Source: Echinococcus granulosus
Lineage: Eukaryota; Platyhelminthes; Cestoda; Cyclophyllidea; Taeniidae
Assembly: GCF_000524195.1 (NCBI RefSeq)
Contig: NW_020170383.1
Span: forward strand, 1,427,247-1,491,246
DNA: 64,000 bases
Direction: 5' to 3'
Shown here in pieces: positions 11,027 through 22,900 of this stretch; positions within the stretch are counted from its first letter, which is position 1, and each line of letters opens with the position of its first letter. The position numbers and the translations under genes are program-made. The notes under the pieces are model-generated. The model was not told the origin of the DNA. It ran no database searches and saw only the letters and a list, made by a program, of their open reading frames with translations.

Positions 11027-12750
11027 TTACAGATACAACCATTTGCAGCGGACTTCTATTCTTGGTGGTGTTAAAGTTCTGTAGGTAACCAAAAAAATGT
11101 AGATTTATGTCCCTTTGAACCCAAGTCCCTTGTCATTTCTTCCGTTCAGCTCCTGGAGTCGTCCCTTTAGTTGTAATAAGACGTAACAATAAGGAGTATT
11201 TGCCATTAGCCTAATAAAATTACAAACTGTAGGATCCCAAAAAGCCGCAAGTACAAAATACCAAGTCCCCACATTGCTTTGCTTTTCTAATATGCAATAT
11301 TTGCTTTATATTAATTATTACGACTTTTTACTAGAACTAAGAAAATTTTGAACACTCTGCAAATTAGTCGACTGACTTAATATTGAAAAGCCCATTTTAT
11401 AATTAAAGCCGTGAAGTTGCTGAGGTTTGTGCTATCCTACTTAGATATTATAAGTATTGTTTGACCACTTCAAATATTTTCTATGACTACGCCCAGCGAT
11501 GAGTCAGCGGCGTAGTTAAAATAGATCACTCAAAATTGAGCATTAGTCTAGAATTCTGGTCTCATCGTATGTATAAGAGGCATAATTGTGCAATTTAAAT
11601 ATCGTGTTTGTTTGATTATATTAACCATTTATTGCGCGTTTGATCGTGTTCCTGTTGTACGAATTTTGGAGGGGTGGGAACATCACATGAGGACGACAGT
11701 AACGTGACGATTTTAGCCCATTTTTGCTTGAAATTTATCCGCTTTGACTACTTTCAGCGGTCTCACTTGAAACTGTAAATCCAATCAAACGCAAAAGGGT
11801 CTTCTTTTTAAAGGGACGTAAGTGATATTTGGTGAATATAATGCCTCTATATTCAGTGCACATTACATCAAATTGAGCCAGTGCCAGCGCTCATCTTAAA
11901 TCCTAGTAAAACACGCTACAAACAAAACTTTACTTGAATAGTTGCTTAGACTACCTTGACCAAATTGTTCCCAGCCAAATGTTAACAGGTTTATTCAAGT
12001 TGTTCTTAGTCAGATAACATTAAATTTAATCTCGGCTGAATTGTTTAGGCACCTATGCTGAGAGAACGTGCCTTTATGTGTCTTCTACGATATTTTGGAG
12101 GCGTAAAAGTTCAATATTTAAAAAGCTGAGGCAAAACAACGTCCTATGTCTGCTTAGCCATGTGTAATTGATTAACTTTGACAGTGATGCCTATTAATGG
12201 CATCCTTTCTTTAACCACAGGGGAACTAGAGGCTCACTCTCCTTCATTGGTAGTGACTGAGAAATTTAACTACAGATGAAAGTTTTTCTTATTAAACTAC
12301 GTAAAATAGTCAGTTGGATTTCATACTTAATCTGCCATAAATAAATCAATTTGTAGTAAATCTGCACAGGAGATGAGCAATCCTTTTATTAGATTTGTGA
12401 TAAAGTCTATCATTCCGTGGTACTGTGTGTTCCCATTTTTCCATGGATTCGCGTGTTAAGATGCAAAAAATGATCTTTGAGGAAATAGCTCTTTGTCAAG
12501 CATACAAATGGCGTTTGCTAGAGTATGACTAAAAGCCACAAATAAAATCGGCTTTTTTTTGAACAAAAGTGATTTCTTTGGTAGCGTGATATAGGGGATA
12601 ATAACTCATTTATAAGGTAGCTATGTAATATTACTACGTGCGCGCACTCAAGGTACAAGTGATGCTGTAGGAAAGGTTTTAAATGAGATCTCAATACGTG
12701 ATTAAGTCAGTTTTGCAACTTAGTGAAATAATCACAGTGAACACTTTGGC

Positions 12751-12899
12751 ATGACTACCAGCAAGAGAGAACTCGGTAATTCTCTGATCAGCAATAGAGT
12801 CGAATCGCCGGAAAATTTGGTGAAGCTCCTGAAATTTTACCAGAGAGAACAGCGTCTAACATTACTGGAAAAACGGCAACTGCTTAAAAATGTGCATTT
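12751..12899 (+). CDS. SPAG16: SPAG16 coding exon 1
   Basis: Starts MTTSKRELGNSL and becomes coiled-coil-like (NLVKLLKFYQREQRLTLLEK). It ends in phase 2 at GTAAGT; the following intron is 69 nt. Confidence 0.75.
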
Positions 12900-15800
12900 G
12901 TAAGTGCAATAAACTAACTAAAGCTGTTAATTAATTCCTTCTGTTTTGTAAATAAATGTCTTTAATAGATTGGAAGACCGTGTCTTAGGCCTCACACAAC
13001 AACTGGTGGATTTACAAAATAGGCACGATGAACTTTTGAGAAGTAGAGCGTTATACAAAGTAGAGCAAAAAAGGATTCTCAAACAATATCAAGGAGTGCA
13101 TCGGATTGGGTTTCCCACTATACGCATCGAGAAAGCCATTGAGCCGTGGAGCGCTGACACGGTCAATGTAAGTCAAAGTTTTAGGAGGTGATTAAGGTTT
13201 GTCTTTAACATTTTTTGCACAGCACACGGTATAAACGAAAAAGTGAAAAGTTTGAGAGTGAGGGCACACCGTACTCCCTCTGATAGTAAACTAAACATTT
13301 ACATTCATTTTACTTGCTTGCGGATTTTTAAAGATACATCAATTGTATGATAAAAGATGGACAATAATATAAGAGTCCAAGAAATATAATGACGTCCCAG
13401 TAGTAATTTACTACCATAAATACAAATCAAAACACTAGCAAGCTTAGAATATTCGCTGTTGACTTTAGGAAATAAAATGAAAAATATTTTTCTTCGTCCA
13501 AACTCTCTCGTGAAAGCATAGACTAGACCTAAAATTTGGGACAAGTACAGCGGCTAAACAAAGAAAATTCTGGGCGATTGATTAAGTTAGCACTATAGGT
13601 ATCGGAAGGAGACGACGGAAGGGATAGTGTGCTGTCAAAAGCGTCAATGAAAGTACTTCAACTCAGCAAGGGACCCATTTTCGGGTAAGCTACAACAAAG
13701 GTCATTCATTTAATGAAACGCTCTTTGTGTATAGGTTTGTGCTTGTTTAGCTCTGTAAAAATCATTTTGCAATGTCCAGGAATTACTTTGTTTTTTGAGA
13801 TATTGACTACCTGAGGTAAAAAACATCGTGCCTGGTCCTGATTGCACATAATGAAACGCGTTCGGTAATTTGAGGCTTAAGCTAGAGTCTATCACCTATA
13901 GCGGTATCAACATTTTTTCATAAAAAATCTCAGAATTAAAGCTTTGTTTTTGAATGTTCATGAATTAGGAAGAGCTTTAAAAAAGCCCGACTGATATTGA
14001 GTCAAAACACAGGTAATAGTCATTCCAAACCTGATTTAATTGCCTAGGTGGCTTTAGAAAAGGTGTATTTCTCATATGAATACTCAATTAACAGCGGTCA
14101 TAGTGGTAATTGCTACTGCGTCAATGGCATACCAAGGTGGAGTGATAAATTACAGGCTAGCAAAAACGGTAAACAGGATGATAGCGTCACCAGAAAACGC
14201 CTGACCATCCCACGTGCCCAAATAGGATGCTATCTTCAATCTTTTATCAACAATGGAAGAGTACAAAGTCAGTAATTACTCCACCACATAATTTGTGATG
14301 TAAATTATAGTTAGGGATCCGTGTGTTTCAAAAACAGAATTTTAAAGTCAGTCTCAAATGCAATGTAAGTGTACGGCCAAAAGTAGTCGCTAAATCGTTC
14401 AACGTAGGTGATGGTATGTGCTATAAGTCAAAATTATGTAAACAAATATCATTAAGCATTTTTTATCAAGTGATTAGTTTGTTTTGACAATCAAAGGCAA
14501 TTAGAAAACGACTAAGTAGAGCAATGAATATTACTGGAAAGCCAATGGTACGCAGCAAAAGGACCCTTAGACTAACTCCAACTGCGGCCGTTCAATTTGA
14601 TAGAAGCTGCATTTAAATAAAGCTACCTAAAAATGACAGATTTGTTGAGGTTTAATGTAATGTATTAAGAAATTTGAATATTTTTGAGCAATTATTGAGA
14701 GGAATAGTTCTGAATGAACTTGGATTCTAGTGTCACATACTGCACACCCACCCGTGTTGCCTGTTGCACTAGCAGAAAGGGAGACATTTCTCTTATCCAT
14801 CTCGATAAGGCGGCAGTCACAAGCACCCTCTCCACTCCTCGGCTGCAGCTATCTGCTGTGGCTTTCAGCTCAGATGGAAGCGGACTGGCAGTTTCCTCCT
14901 TATCAGGTCACATGCTGGTAAGATGCGCACACCCTAAACACAAACCCCCTCTTTCGTAGGTAGGAAAAGTGGATCAGACAGAGAATAATGAACAGTTGCC
15001 TCGGTTTAGCTTCATTAAAAGGCAACGATTGCAGGATGGAATCGCGCTCTGCCTTGACTGGCACTGTGCCGGTGAATGTATCGCGACTGGCGGCCTAGAC
15101 AGTTTCGTGCGCACTTTCGCGCTGGAAAAGTCCCTGACGGTGGACGTTTTACGCGGCCACTGAGGTGGAGTTAATTGTGTACAGTTTCTGTCCAACAAAC
15201 ACCTACTTTTCAGCACCTCTTCCGGTAGGCGGGTACTATTGTGGGATGTTTGGTCGGTAGGTAGTTTTTTTCTTGAACACTTGAGATCGGTCTGTGTAGG
15301 GAAGTGAGGAGAGACGATTTGAAAGTCACAAAGCGCCTGTTATGGGGACAACCTTCTTTGTGGATGGTTTCACCTTTGCTTCTTGCGATTCTGACGGAGT
15401 GGTACTGAAGTGGGACCTTCGGAATAGCAGCCAGGTGGTCCAACTAATTGGAGAAATGCTGTATGGACATGGAAGAAATTGCATCCGTTATTCACCTGAG
15501 GGAAATCATCTACTGACAGGAAACACAGATGGGAGTTTGACCCTTTTTAACCTAATTACCAATAAGGTAAGATCTGCCAGTATCAGGTCTAGGATCCCGC
15601 TAAATAATAGATGTCGGAAATTGTTTCATAGGTTTATTCACATGACTGCATGGAATTCTGAGTCACAGAAAGGGCAATACTACTTTACAAAAACCAAAAA
15701 TGCAGCACCAAATTGGCTTTAGTACGCTTTTGTTGGAACTGCCTCAGGAGGGCCGCACACATATTATCAGAATTGAACCAATTATTCAAAGCCAAATAGT

Positions 15801-18800
15801 TATGGGAAAAATATGAACGAAATTATATAAGCATTTCACCTTTAGGTAATAGCTAGTTTCTAAGAAATTTAAAGGCAAGAAAATAGTTGTTTCATAAAAC
15901 CTTGGCAAGCATATTTCTTAATTCTACGCATTCCAATCCTTTTTGAATTTCTGAATTCAGTCATTAAGAGAGATGACCCATGAACACGAACTTTCTTTTA
16001 ATTCTTTCCATGTGCATAAAAGGGGTTTCCATAACTGTCAATTTCGAGGGTCACCCAACTGATTTTAAGTACTAATAGCCTTGGCCGGTCGTTAGTTTTT
16101 CCTGAGTGTATTATGTTATGTAATATTTTGCCTTGATGATCTATTTTCACGCTGCACTAGATTTGCTTGCTTTGAAAAGTACATTTAATCATGGATGTAT
16201 CCATGGCAAAAACAAACTCATTGGCTTGAGTGCAAATTTTGAGTGGATGCAATGCACCCAATGACCTTTCAGTCAGTGCTGGAGGAACCAGTCAGAGGTT
16301 ATTGTGATTTGTGTTAAGCGTTTTAAATTTTCAAAATTTTGAAATGGCGCCATTTTGGCTTAACATGGATTTTTTGCTACTAGTTCAGTGAACACATTGC
16401 GGTGCATTCTGGTAAAATAGCTTTCTCCTTTTCAGCTTTCTACTGAAGTTTTTTTAACGCACACACGCTAAGCTAATCATATAATCTCGGTAACACACCT
16501 TCCCACTAAGTTGTGGCATTGATAAACTTATGTGTGACACTTTCTCTTGATCGGATGCCATCGTTTCTACTATGGTCGTGGATGTCGGCCACTTGGTGTC
16601 GTGTTGGTTACCGATCTGGAAAAAATTAACCCATAATTTAAACATTTTAATATCGCCTCTTTGAGCTTAGAACAACTGAAACAAAATCTATCGCTAAGCT
16701 GTCCGCTTATACGATTTTCAAATTATGCTAGTGGTTTGGGACCCACCGACCCAACTGGGATTTAAAATAAAAATTCCTAGTGCGATGCAAATAGGATTTG
16801 GAAATGCCTTGCCAAATCACCCACCTTAAGAGGGAGATCTTCTGACAGCGGATAGCAGTTGCTTTTCTTTGCAAGCTATTTCTGTCTTATTCACTTCTGA
16901 GTATCATCTTTAGATGACTAGAGCTTTCATTATAATTACTCCGACATTATACAATCTTGAACACTCTAAAGCAGGATACTTTACAAGGTGCAGTGATGTA
17001 CACCCAAATGCTAATTAACAAATTCATCTTCTTGCGCCACTTAGCTTATACAATAATTCAGAAAAGACAAGAAAAATAGCATTGTCATGCTTAAACTGTC
17101 CTTGAATAATTTTCAAATATGGTTCCAAAGGTGACCGCTACTGGCTAACTGATGCATCGAGCTATTCGCCGGCACCAAAAACCATCGAGCTCTTTCTCTG
17201 CTCTTACTCTCCCTTACTATGTGCTTATCCTTCAACATCAGCTCGTACTGACCGATCCAAGGCGATCAAGCATCGGCGTCCTGTCCGTGGCCTTTGCATG
17301 GGAACTTAGTCCGTAAAGTGCGCACATCTTGGCTATTTTTCTTAAATCAGTGCAAGATAATTGCTCCAAGATTGGTGGCTTTTACAGGTAGAATTCTACA
17401 AACACATTTCAAAGAATGTGGCCGAAATGCCTGATATTGCTAACGGAGACCTCGAGACGAAAGTAATTGTTGAAGATTGACAACAACTTTTCGAATGAGT
17501 GAAGAAAGGGCTAAACCGTAAATTTCTGCCTTTACTGTACAAAGTTCTAGCTTTGATAGGTTTGTGCTTTTAACTTTAATTCGTTTAGACTGCAGCACTG
17601 CGCAGAGATGTGCATTTAATATGCATCACTTTTCGAACGAATTTTGTAGATCATAGACAATGTTTGCTAATGGTAGAATACATTACAATCTTAATGCAAC
17701 ACACTAAAACAAAGATTAAATAATCCATGAATTTAGCTTAATTTAGTTTAGCTACTCTTTGCTTATTTACGGTGAGGAATTCTAAGCCTACTGTAGCATC
17801 AACGGGCTTACATTATGATTTTGCATTTAGCAGTGGAAATATTGATACAAAGGGTACTGCTGGAATTGAATTTCTTAGCGAGAACTTTCAGCACTCATCA
17901 AGTCGAAAATATTTAGGAAACAATAGACACATATGGCGATGATAGACCATGAAAATGGGAGGTATTCGTATTGTCCGTCGTAGACCACGGGTACTCTTCG
18001 TATTGCAGCCGAATGTGGTTTACATTAAAGCGAGTAAAGGACCCGTCGCGCATTTTAATAGCGGCTAGACTCGCCGAATTAATTGCTCCAACGACACATA
18101 AATCCTCCAAAAGTCAGATGTTTTGGTCGAACCAAGCACTGCATGTCCATGTTTGGATTTTTCAATTAAACGCCGAAGATTGTGCTTTTTACGCACATAA
18201 CAACACCATAAATGGCCATTATGACCATCTAAAACATTTGGCAAATCTCACTGCTGTAGCATGCTCTAAATTTTCGGCTTATTAGCATTGCCTCACTACA
18301 AATGGGTTCGTATTTACTGACAACATTGGCATTTCTACTATGCAAATCCTACTTTGAGAAGTCATATTTAAATTTAAAAAATTCACAATCTTTTGTTTAG
18401 CGATAATACAAGTTTTGAAGACTAAAATGGGTTGTAAGTTCGTGTAGGCTATAACAGTATGTCGGGATAATAGTAGTTCTACAATATCTGCATGGGTAAG
18501 CTGATGATTTGTTAAAGGAAAAAGTATGCAAAATCCAGAATAGACTTTGCAATAGGCTTTTATGCCTTTTTTAACGAAAAGTAGCCGTTTTATTTGCAAC
18601 CTCCACTGCATAGACACAGGAGCTTGCCGATTTACCTCGAAATCTACAAATGGATTCCAAGGTGTAAAGTGTCTTTTTCCTCCTTCCGTTTACATAATTG
18701 TCTTCGGGGTCAATCTCACCGATATCAGGTGATATAGGAAGAATAGGCTGAAACAATCAAATTTCTCTCGGCTCCGGTCATAATATGAGTGAAGGTCTGA

Positions 18801-19990
18801 GCACAACTTACTACTGAAATGCAGTACGACATTTTAATCTGGCCCATCTTAATGTATCGTTTACGCAATTGTTATAAAAAGACCTGGCACATCGCAATTC
18901 ATCTACCTCTCTGCCTCTCCACTTCACATTTATTTGGAAAATTAGCAAATGTTGGAAAAATTGTAATACTGTAACTGACAATTTAAAAATATAAGATGCG
19001 TGTGTAATTGAGGTACAAACGTAAAGAGAATTTTTTGCTAAAGTGGTACGTTTACACTCAAAACGCCTCACTTATTTAGGCAGGAGCCTGGACTTTAGTG
19101 GTGCATAGATAATTGCCTTAATTGACGTCTTATTCCCATTTTCGAAATAGAAATGAGGAACTCTTGCCGCTTTTTATTTTTTAATAAACGGGAGTGCATT
19201 ATTTCTTTAATAACCTACCACACATTAGTGAGTACTAAGATCTACGCGTTTGTTGATTGACAAACGACAATTTAGCACAATTTTGCTAATAACGCCGGCA
19301 AAACGCGTAGGCTCTGCCATTCAACAAAAGCAAAATATTTGCTTACCATTTTACAAATAAAAACAGTGCCGATGAATGGGAACCTCCCTGCTATGTCACG
19401 GAGCTTAATCACACTTCTTTAGCCTGACTTCACTCGAATTTCACCCGTTAAATACACTCTATTTTCTTTAACTGGAAAGTTGCTACGCATGTGATCCAAA
19501 ATTTCCTTCTCTTTCTTTGCTTCCATTGTGTCACGCAGTAACCTAATAGAATCACATTTCTTATTCTGGCTAAAGGAGACACTTTAAGCGCACTTTTATG
19601 CACAGGATGATTCTATCATTACAGAGGTGCTATTTACGTGTACGCATTCACGTACTGCTTCTTCAGTCTCACGCATCCCATAATTTACTCTCAACCTCAA
19701 CTTGGTGGACTATTTCGAAGCCTCATAGAAATAATGAAGCTTAGAACTATCGATTGGCACGTGTTGAATATTTACCACTTAATTGTAATTCACAGGAAAG
19801 AAGACGTTTGATATTGCTACAGAGCACACTTCAATTCGAGATTTATTGCCGATTTCTCTAGGTCTGGAGTACTGCAGCTCATGGAGCAGCGGTTGTTGCG
19901 GTGAATTTCGATTCTCAAGACAACCAGCTGGTGACAGCAGGAGAGGACGGGTGTGTTGGAATGTCTCCCTACTCTTCCTCTGATTCCTAG
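12751..19990 (+). CDS. SPAG16: SPAG16/PF20-like WD-repeat protein with in-frame TGA
   Basis: Homologue of the central-apparatus protein SPAG16 (Chlamydomonas PF20), which acts in 9+2 axonemes. Exons are 12751-12899, 12969-13167, 13599-13684, 14731-14917, 14960-15256, 15300-15566 and 19862-19990. The sum is 1314 nt, or 438 codons including the TAG stop, and every junction phase agrees. The ATG at 12751 follows an in-frame TGA nine codons upstream. Residues about 25-100 are a charged coiled coil; WD repeats follow from about residue 145. FASCDSDGVVLKWDLR matches human IASCDACGVTKLWDFR, and LVTAGEDGCV matches the last repeat. It is shorter than human SPAG16 and lacks its N-terminal LisH-like part. 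Codon 275 is TGA (15161-15163) with homology continuing in frame beyond it, so the gene is truncated, spliced around the stop, or mis-sequenced there. Confidence 0.85.
12969..13167 (+). CDS. SPAG16: SPAG16 coding exon 2, coiled coil
   Basis: The acceptor TTTAATAG restores the frame as HLLEDRVLGL. The exon continues the coiled coil (LQNRHDELLRSRALYKVEQK), resembling the SPAG16 segment before its WD domain. It ends in phase 0 at GTAAGT. Confidence 0.75.
13599..13684 (+). CDS. SPAG16: SPAG16 coding exon 3, linker
   Basis: A short exon (VSEGDDGRDSVLSKASMK, then the run ending GPIFG) between the coiled coil and the propeller. The acceptor is CTATAG and the donor GTAAGC; phases 0 in and 2 out match exons 2 and 4. 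Confidence 0.65.
13685..14730 (+). other. 1.05 kb intron 3 of SPAG16
   Basis: GT-AG bounded, AT-rich, with no other content seen. A 75-codon open frame at 14048-14275 is not in a phase that fits the neighbouring exons. Confidence 0.6.
14731..14917 (+). CDS. SPAG16: SPAG16 coding exon 4, first WD repeats
   Basis: The acceptor ATTCTAG supplies one base that completes the split Gly codon. Encodes the first, most diverged blades; LSAVAFSSDGSGLAVSS corresponds to human LSDCCFHPSGDKLATSS. Ends in phase 0 at GTAAGA; the next intron is 42 nt. Confidence 0.75.
14960..15256 (+). CDS. SPAG16: SPAG16 coding exon 5, WD repeats, contains TGA
   Basis: ALCLDWHCAGECIATGGLDS matches human SCTWHSCGNFVASSSLDK. 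After the TGA at 15161-15163, GGVNCVQFLSNKHLLFSTSS matches DSVNSIEFFPFSNTLLTSSA in the same frame. The stop replaces the residue after the Gly-His of the repeat boundary. The donor GTAGGT gives a 43-nt intron. Confidence 0.82.
15300..15566 (+). CDS. SPAG16: SPAG16 coding exon 6, WD repeats
   Basis: The acceptor GTGTAG opens the frame ahead of the first Met (at 15342). FASCDSDGVVLKWDLR and HLLTGNTDGSLTLFNL are recognisable WD blades. Ends in phase 0 at GTAAGA after NLITNK. Confidence 0.88.
15567..19861 (+). other. 4.3 kb last intron of SPAG16
   Basis: AT-rich, bounded by GTAAGA and TTTCTCTAG, phase 0. It contains the retroelement fragment at about 17.9-18.26 kb on the opposite strand; the rest shows nothing I can name. 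Confidence 0.65.
17913..18260 (-). pseudogene. Decayed retroelement integrase C-terminal fragment (Ty3/Gypsy-like)
   Basis: On the minus strand, KTSDFWR is followed, after a frame change, by VVGAINSASLAAIKMRDGS and FNVNHIRLQYEE. This resembles the 'K-x-S-x-F-W-x-G-P-F-x-V' plus 'V-x-H-V/I-x-R-L' pattern at the C-terminus of LTR-retrotransposon integrases. The frameshift and missing upstream domains mark it as dead. The class is likely but not certain. Confidence 0.4.
19862..19990 (+). CDS. SPAG16: SPAG16 terminal coding exon
   Basis: The acceptor TTTCTCTAG is followed in phase 0 by the last WD blade (AAVVAVNFDSQDNQLVTAGE, then DGCV) and a short tail ending in TAG. The human protein ends at the same point of its last repeat. 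Confidence 0.75.
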   Translation, partial: VWSTAAHGAAVVAVNFDSQDNQLVTAGEDGCVGMSPYSSSDS

Positions 19991-22900
19991 AGGTTCTCTA
20001 TCAAATACGCCCATGCCTCACAACTATGAGAAAATTGAGCGGATTCACCCTTCGTAAATTGTAAAAGAAAAATTCTTTCAAATAAGAAAGTCACTTTCCT
20101 ATTTGTTTCTTCATTGAGCTTTTATCCAAATTATTTTACATGACTAATGGCAAATAAGAGGATCGGTATTGATTGGGAACTGGGGCCATCAAAAGTGTGA
20201 CCTTATTATGTCATTTCAATAAGGTGGTCAAGTAGCTCCTAAAGTAAGATAAATAGTCTGAAGGTTCTGTAGCATAACTACTTAAACCCCCTCAAAACTT
20301 GCCATTCAAAATGTGAAATTTGATGGATAACCTTCATTTCACTTGTAAGAGAGCAACGACACTTATCAAAGATGACAACTTGTTTGTATTTAGGGAATAA
20401 AATTTGCAAAGACAGTACAAAAATTCTTTGATAAATAGATTACCAACTAGTCCGTCCTCCTACAATGCAGCCGTCTAAGTGACTAGATGCTGTTTAAAAT
20501 TGTTTCATCTCACTGCCTGCCAAAGCATTCAGCCCTCTTGGCGAGATATCTTTAAAGGGAACTGCAAATCACGTCTGTGCAACCTGGTACTAGGGTTCTC
20601 GTCATATGTACGAGATAGCCAAGCTCCTTCACACTTGACCGGAACCATCCACTCACTGCTTGCTCTAATTCAATAGCAGTTCCCACAATTGTTATGACTA
20701 AATTAGGGAATTTTATGCAATTGTAGCTAATTTCACAGAAGACCATACTGGGTTGTTATATTACCCAATTTTAACCAGAGGTGGCAAGGCTGCAAAAGCT
20801 ATTTAGAGTGCACGACTCCCGGAGCCCTGAGAAGAGTCTGCGAAAGCGCCTCGATAGCTGGAATGGCATTTTAGGGAACCGCATGTTATTGCCAGAACCT
20901 GCGTAAGCGAAATAATAGAGAGGCCTACCCCCAAGTGTTGCTCATATTCGCCAATGGCGCAAGCCTCGTCCAACCACAAGCAGGCAACTCAGCTGTCACT
21001 CTGATCTGAAAGCCAGCACGACCCTGATCCCAATTTTTCTGAGGGCAAGCCAACGGTTGGCGAAACCACGGACTTTCGTAGGTCCCTTGCCTCTGATTTC
21101 TACATCATACATTCATTGAAGAGCCTATGGTATTTCCTATTTCGGAAATCATCTGGCCTTTTAAAACTGAGGAGACTCTAGTAAATGCCGTTTAAGTGAT
21201 TAATGATGAACATGTCAGCTGTTGGTTTTCCCTTGTGCGGCAAATCCCTTGGTTTAGTCGATTGTGTTTGCGGTTATGGCAGAAGCATGACAAAACCGTG
21301 TCCAAGCCAGAGCTGGAAACCCTCTTAAAGTCTGTTCAAGTACAGCTGACAGAGGGTATATACTACGATTGGCACAAAAAGATTACTTTAAAGGAAAAGC
21401 AAATTTATTCAATGACAAAGCGGGGTCGTCACGAGAATCTTAAACAATACCAAGGCCTTTTCATTCAATATATCGATTAATCGTTCTCAGTGATAGTTCC
21501 ATCACAAGGTTGATGGCCAAGCACTTTATAATACACATAGCAAGTCGAAATTGTCCACTTGTTGACTGCTCTTAGAGAACGGTACTGGATTTTTAATGGC
21601 CTCCTACGGTCAAGATGGTACTACGCAGATGAGTCCACTGTAGGCTTTAATATTCCCACTTTAGGAGGCGGATTAAGGTACCAATTGCAAAACATGTAGT
21701 ACTGCCCAATGAGCCGCTGTTCACTCCTTCTGAATAACTGTTCGTGAAGCATGGTAGAAGAAAGGGGAACTGTTGTAGATGTTCCTTCGTTTCCCTCACT
21801 TTGAGTCAGTGCACTAAAAGGCGGCCCGTTCCCCAAACACCAAGTTTTCAGGCAGCATCCACGCCATTCGTGGTAAGGCAAAGACACCCTAAAGTCGTCT
21901 TCTGCAATAGTGGAACAAATTCTCATGGCGATGACTTAATAAAGCGATGTCTGTAAGTCTGGCATCCAGATAAGATACGCAGATTGATGCGCAGGGGCGA
22001 GTTTAAAACAAGAAGTCGTTTATATCCTACCCTTCAATTCAACCTCCACCACACCATTTGATTATTTAGCCTTCACTGGGGTCATTTGAGTGCTCCACTG
22101 TGCAGTATGGAACCGGACCTTTTATTTTAGCTAAATTTCTAATTGTTATGCAATTTAAAACATCATAGACCTTTAGCACAATACAGGAAAAGGTACCTGG
22201 AAGTTATTCGCTCATATTATGTGTTTCCTCCTACTGTATCTGCTTAGTTTCCAAGAGCATGTTGTCTGCATAACAATCGCTGCCATTATAAACTTGGTCT
22301 CGAACGCAGACGTCAAAATACTGTCGCCTATTACACTTGTGTTGGCACCGTTTACACCAAACAGTGTATACTCAAATGAAACATACCACAAATGGTCGTC
22401 AAGGTATTAAAGATTTTCCTCAGTTCTGCTGCCACACCTAGAGAATGTGTTCGAATTTAGTAATTGGATTTCCTAACAAGGGCAACACGACCATAATGGA
22501 CTAGATTATTAATGAAGTCAACCAATGGAAGGGTTTTTACAGTCAATGTTTTTGCACTTATACTGAGCCGCCTCGTTGGAACACTAACGAAATTTTCTGG
22601 ATCAAATACTGATATTTATTTTCAGAGCTGCTTTGGTGCACATCTGGAGCGCACTATAATTTGCAATTGGCAGCTCTTGATTGCTACAGATTGAAAATGA
22701 CCGGAAAACTCGGAATTAGTAAGCCTTATTGCTATTAAAATGATCATAAGCATGCATTAGCGGAAACTGTCAAAACTCCAAGCATTGTTTTCGGCTACCG
22801 TATAGCTGGGAGGCTTCTATTGGAGGTCCATTACAGTTTTCCCATTTCTTAGGCTTGGACAAGTACTATGCAAAATTAATCAATTGCGCACATTAATGTC

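Larger units (their letters stand above)
8855..12750. other. Spacer between divergent beta-catenin and SPAG16 genes
   Basis: The two genes start outward from this 3.9 kb interval, so both promoters should lie in it. I could not place a TATA box or CpG island with confidence. The middle (9.5-11.03 kb) is an LTR cluster with an assembly gap; the flanks (8.9-9.5 and 11.05-12.75 kb) are AT-rich with no recognisable features. Confidence 0.6.

Noticed and set aside
14048..14275. 75-codon open frame between SPAG16 exons
   Set aside because: If spliced at the AG before 14048, the phase left by exon 3 gives a stop three codons in; joining exon 3 directly to 14731 keeps the frame and homology.
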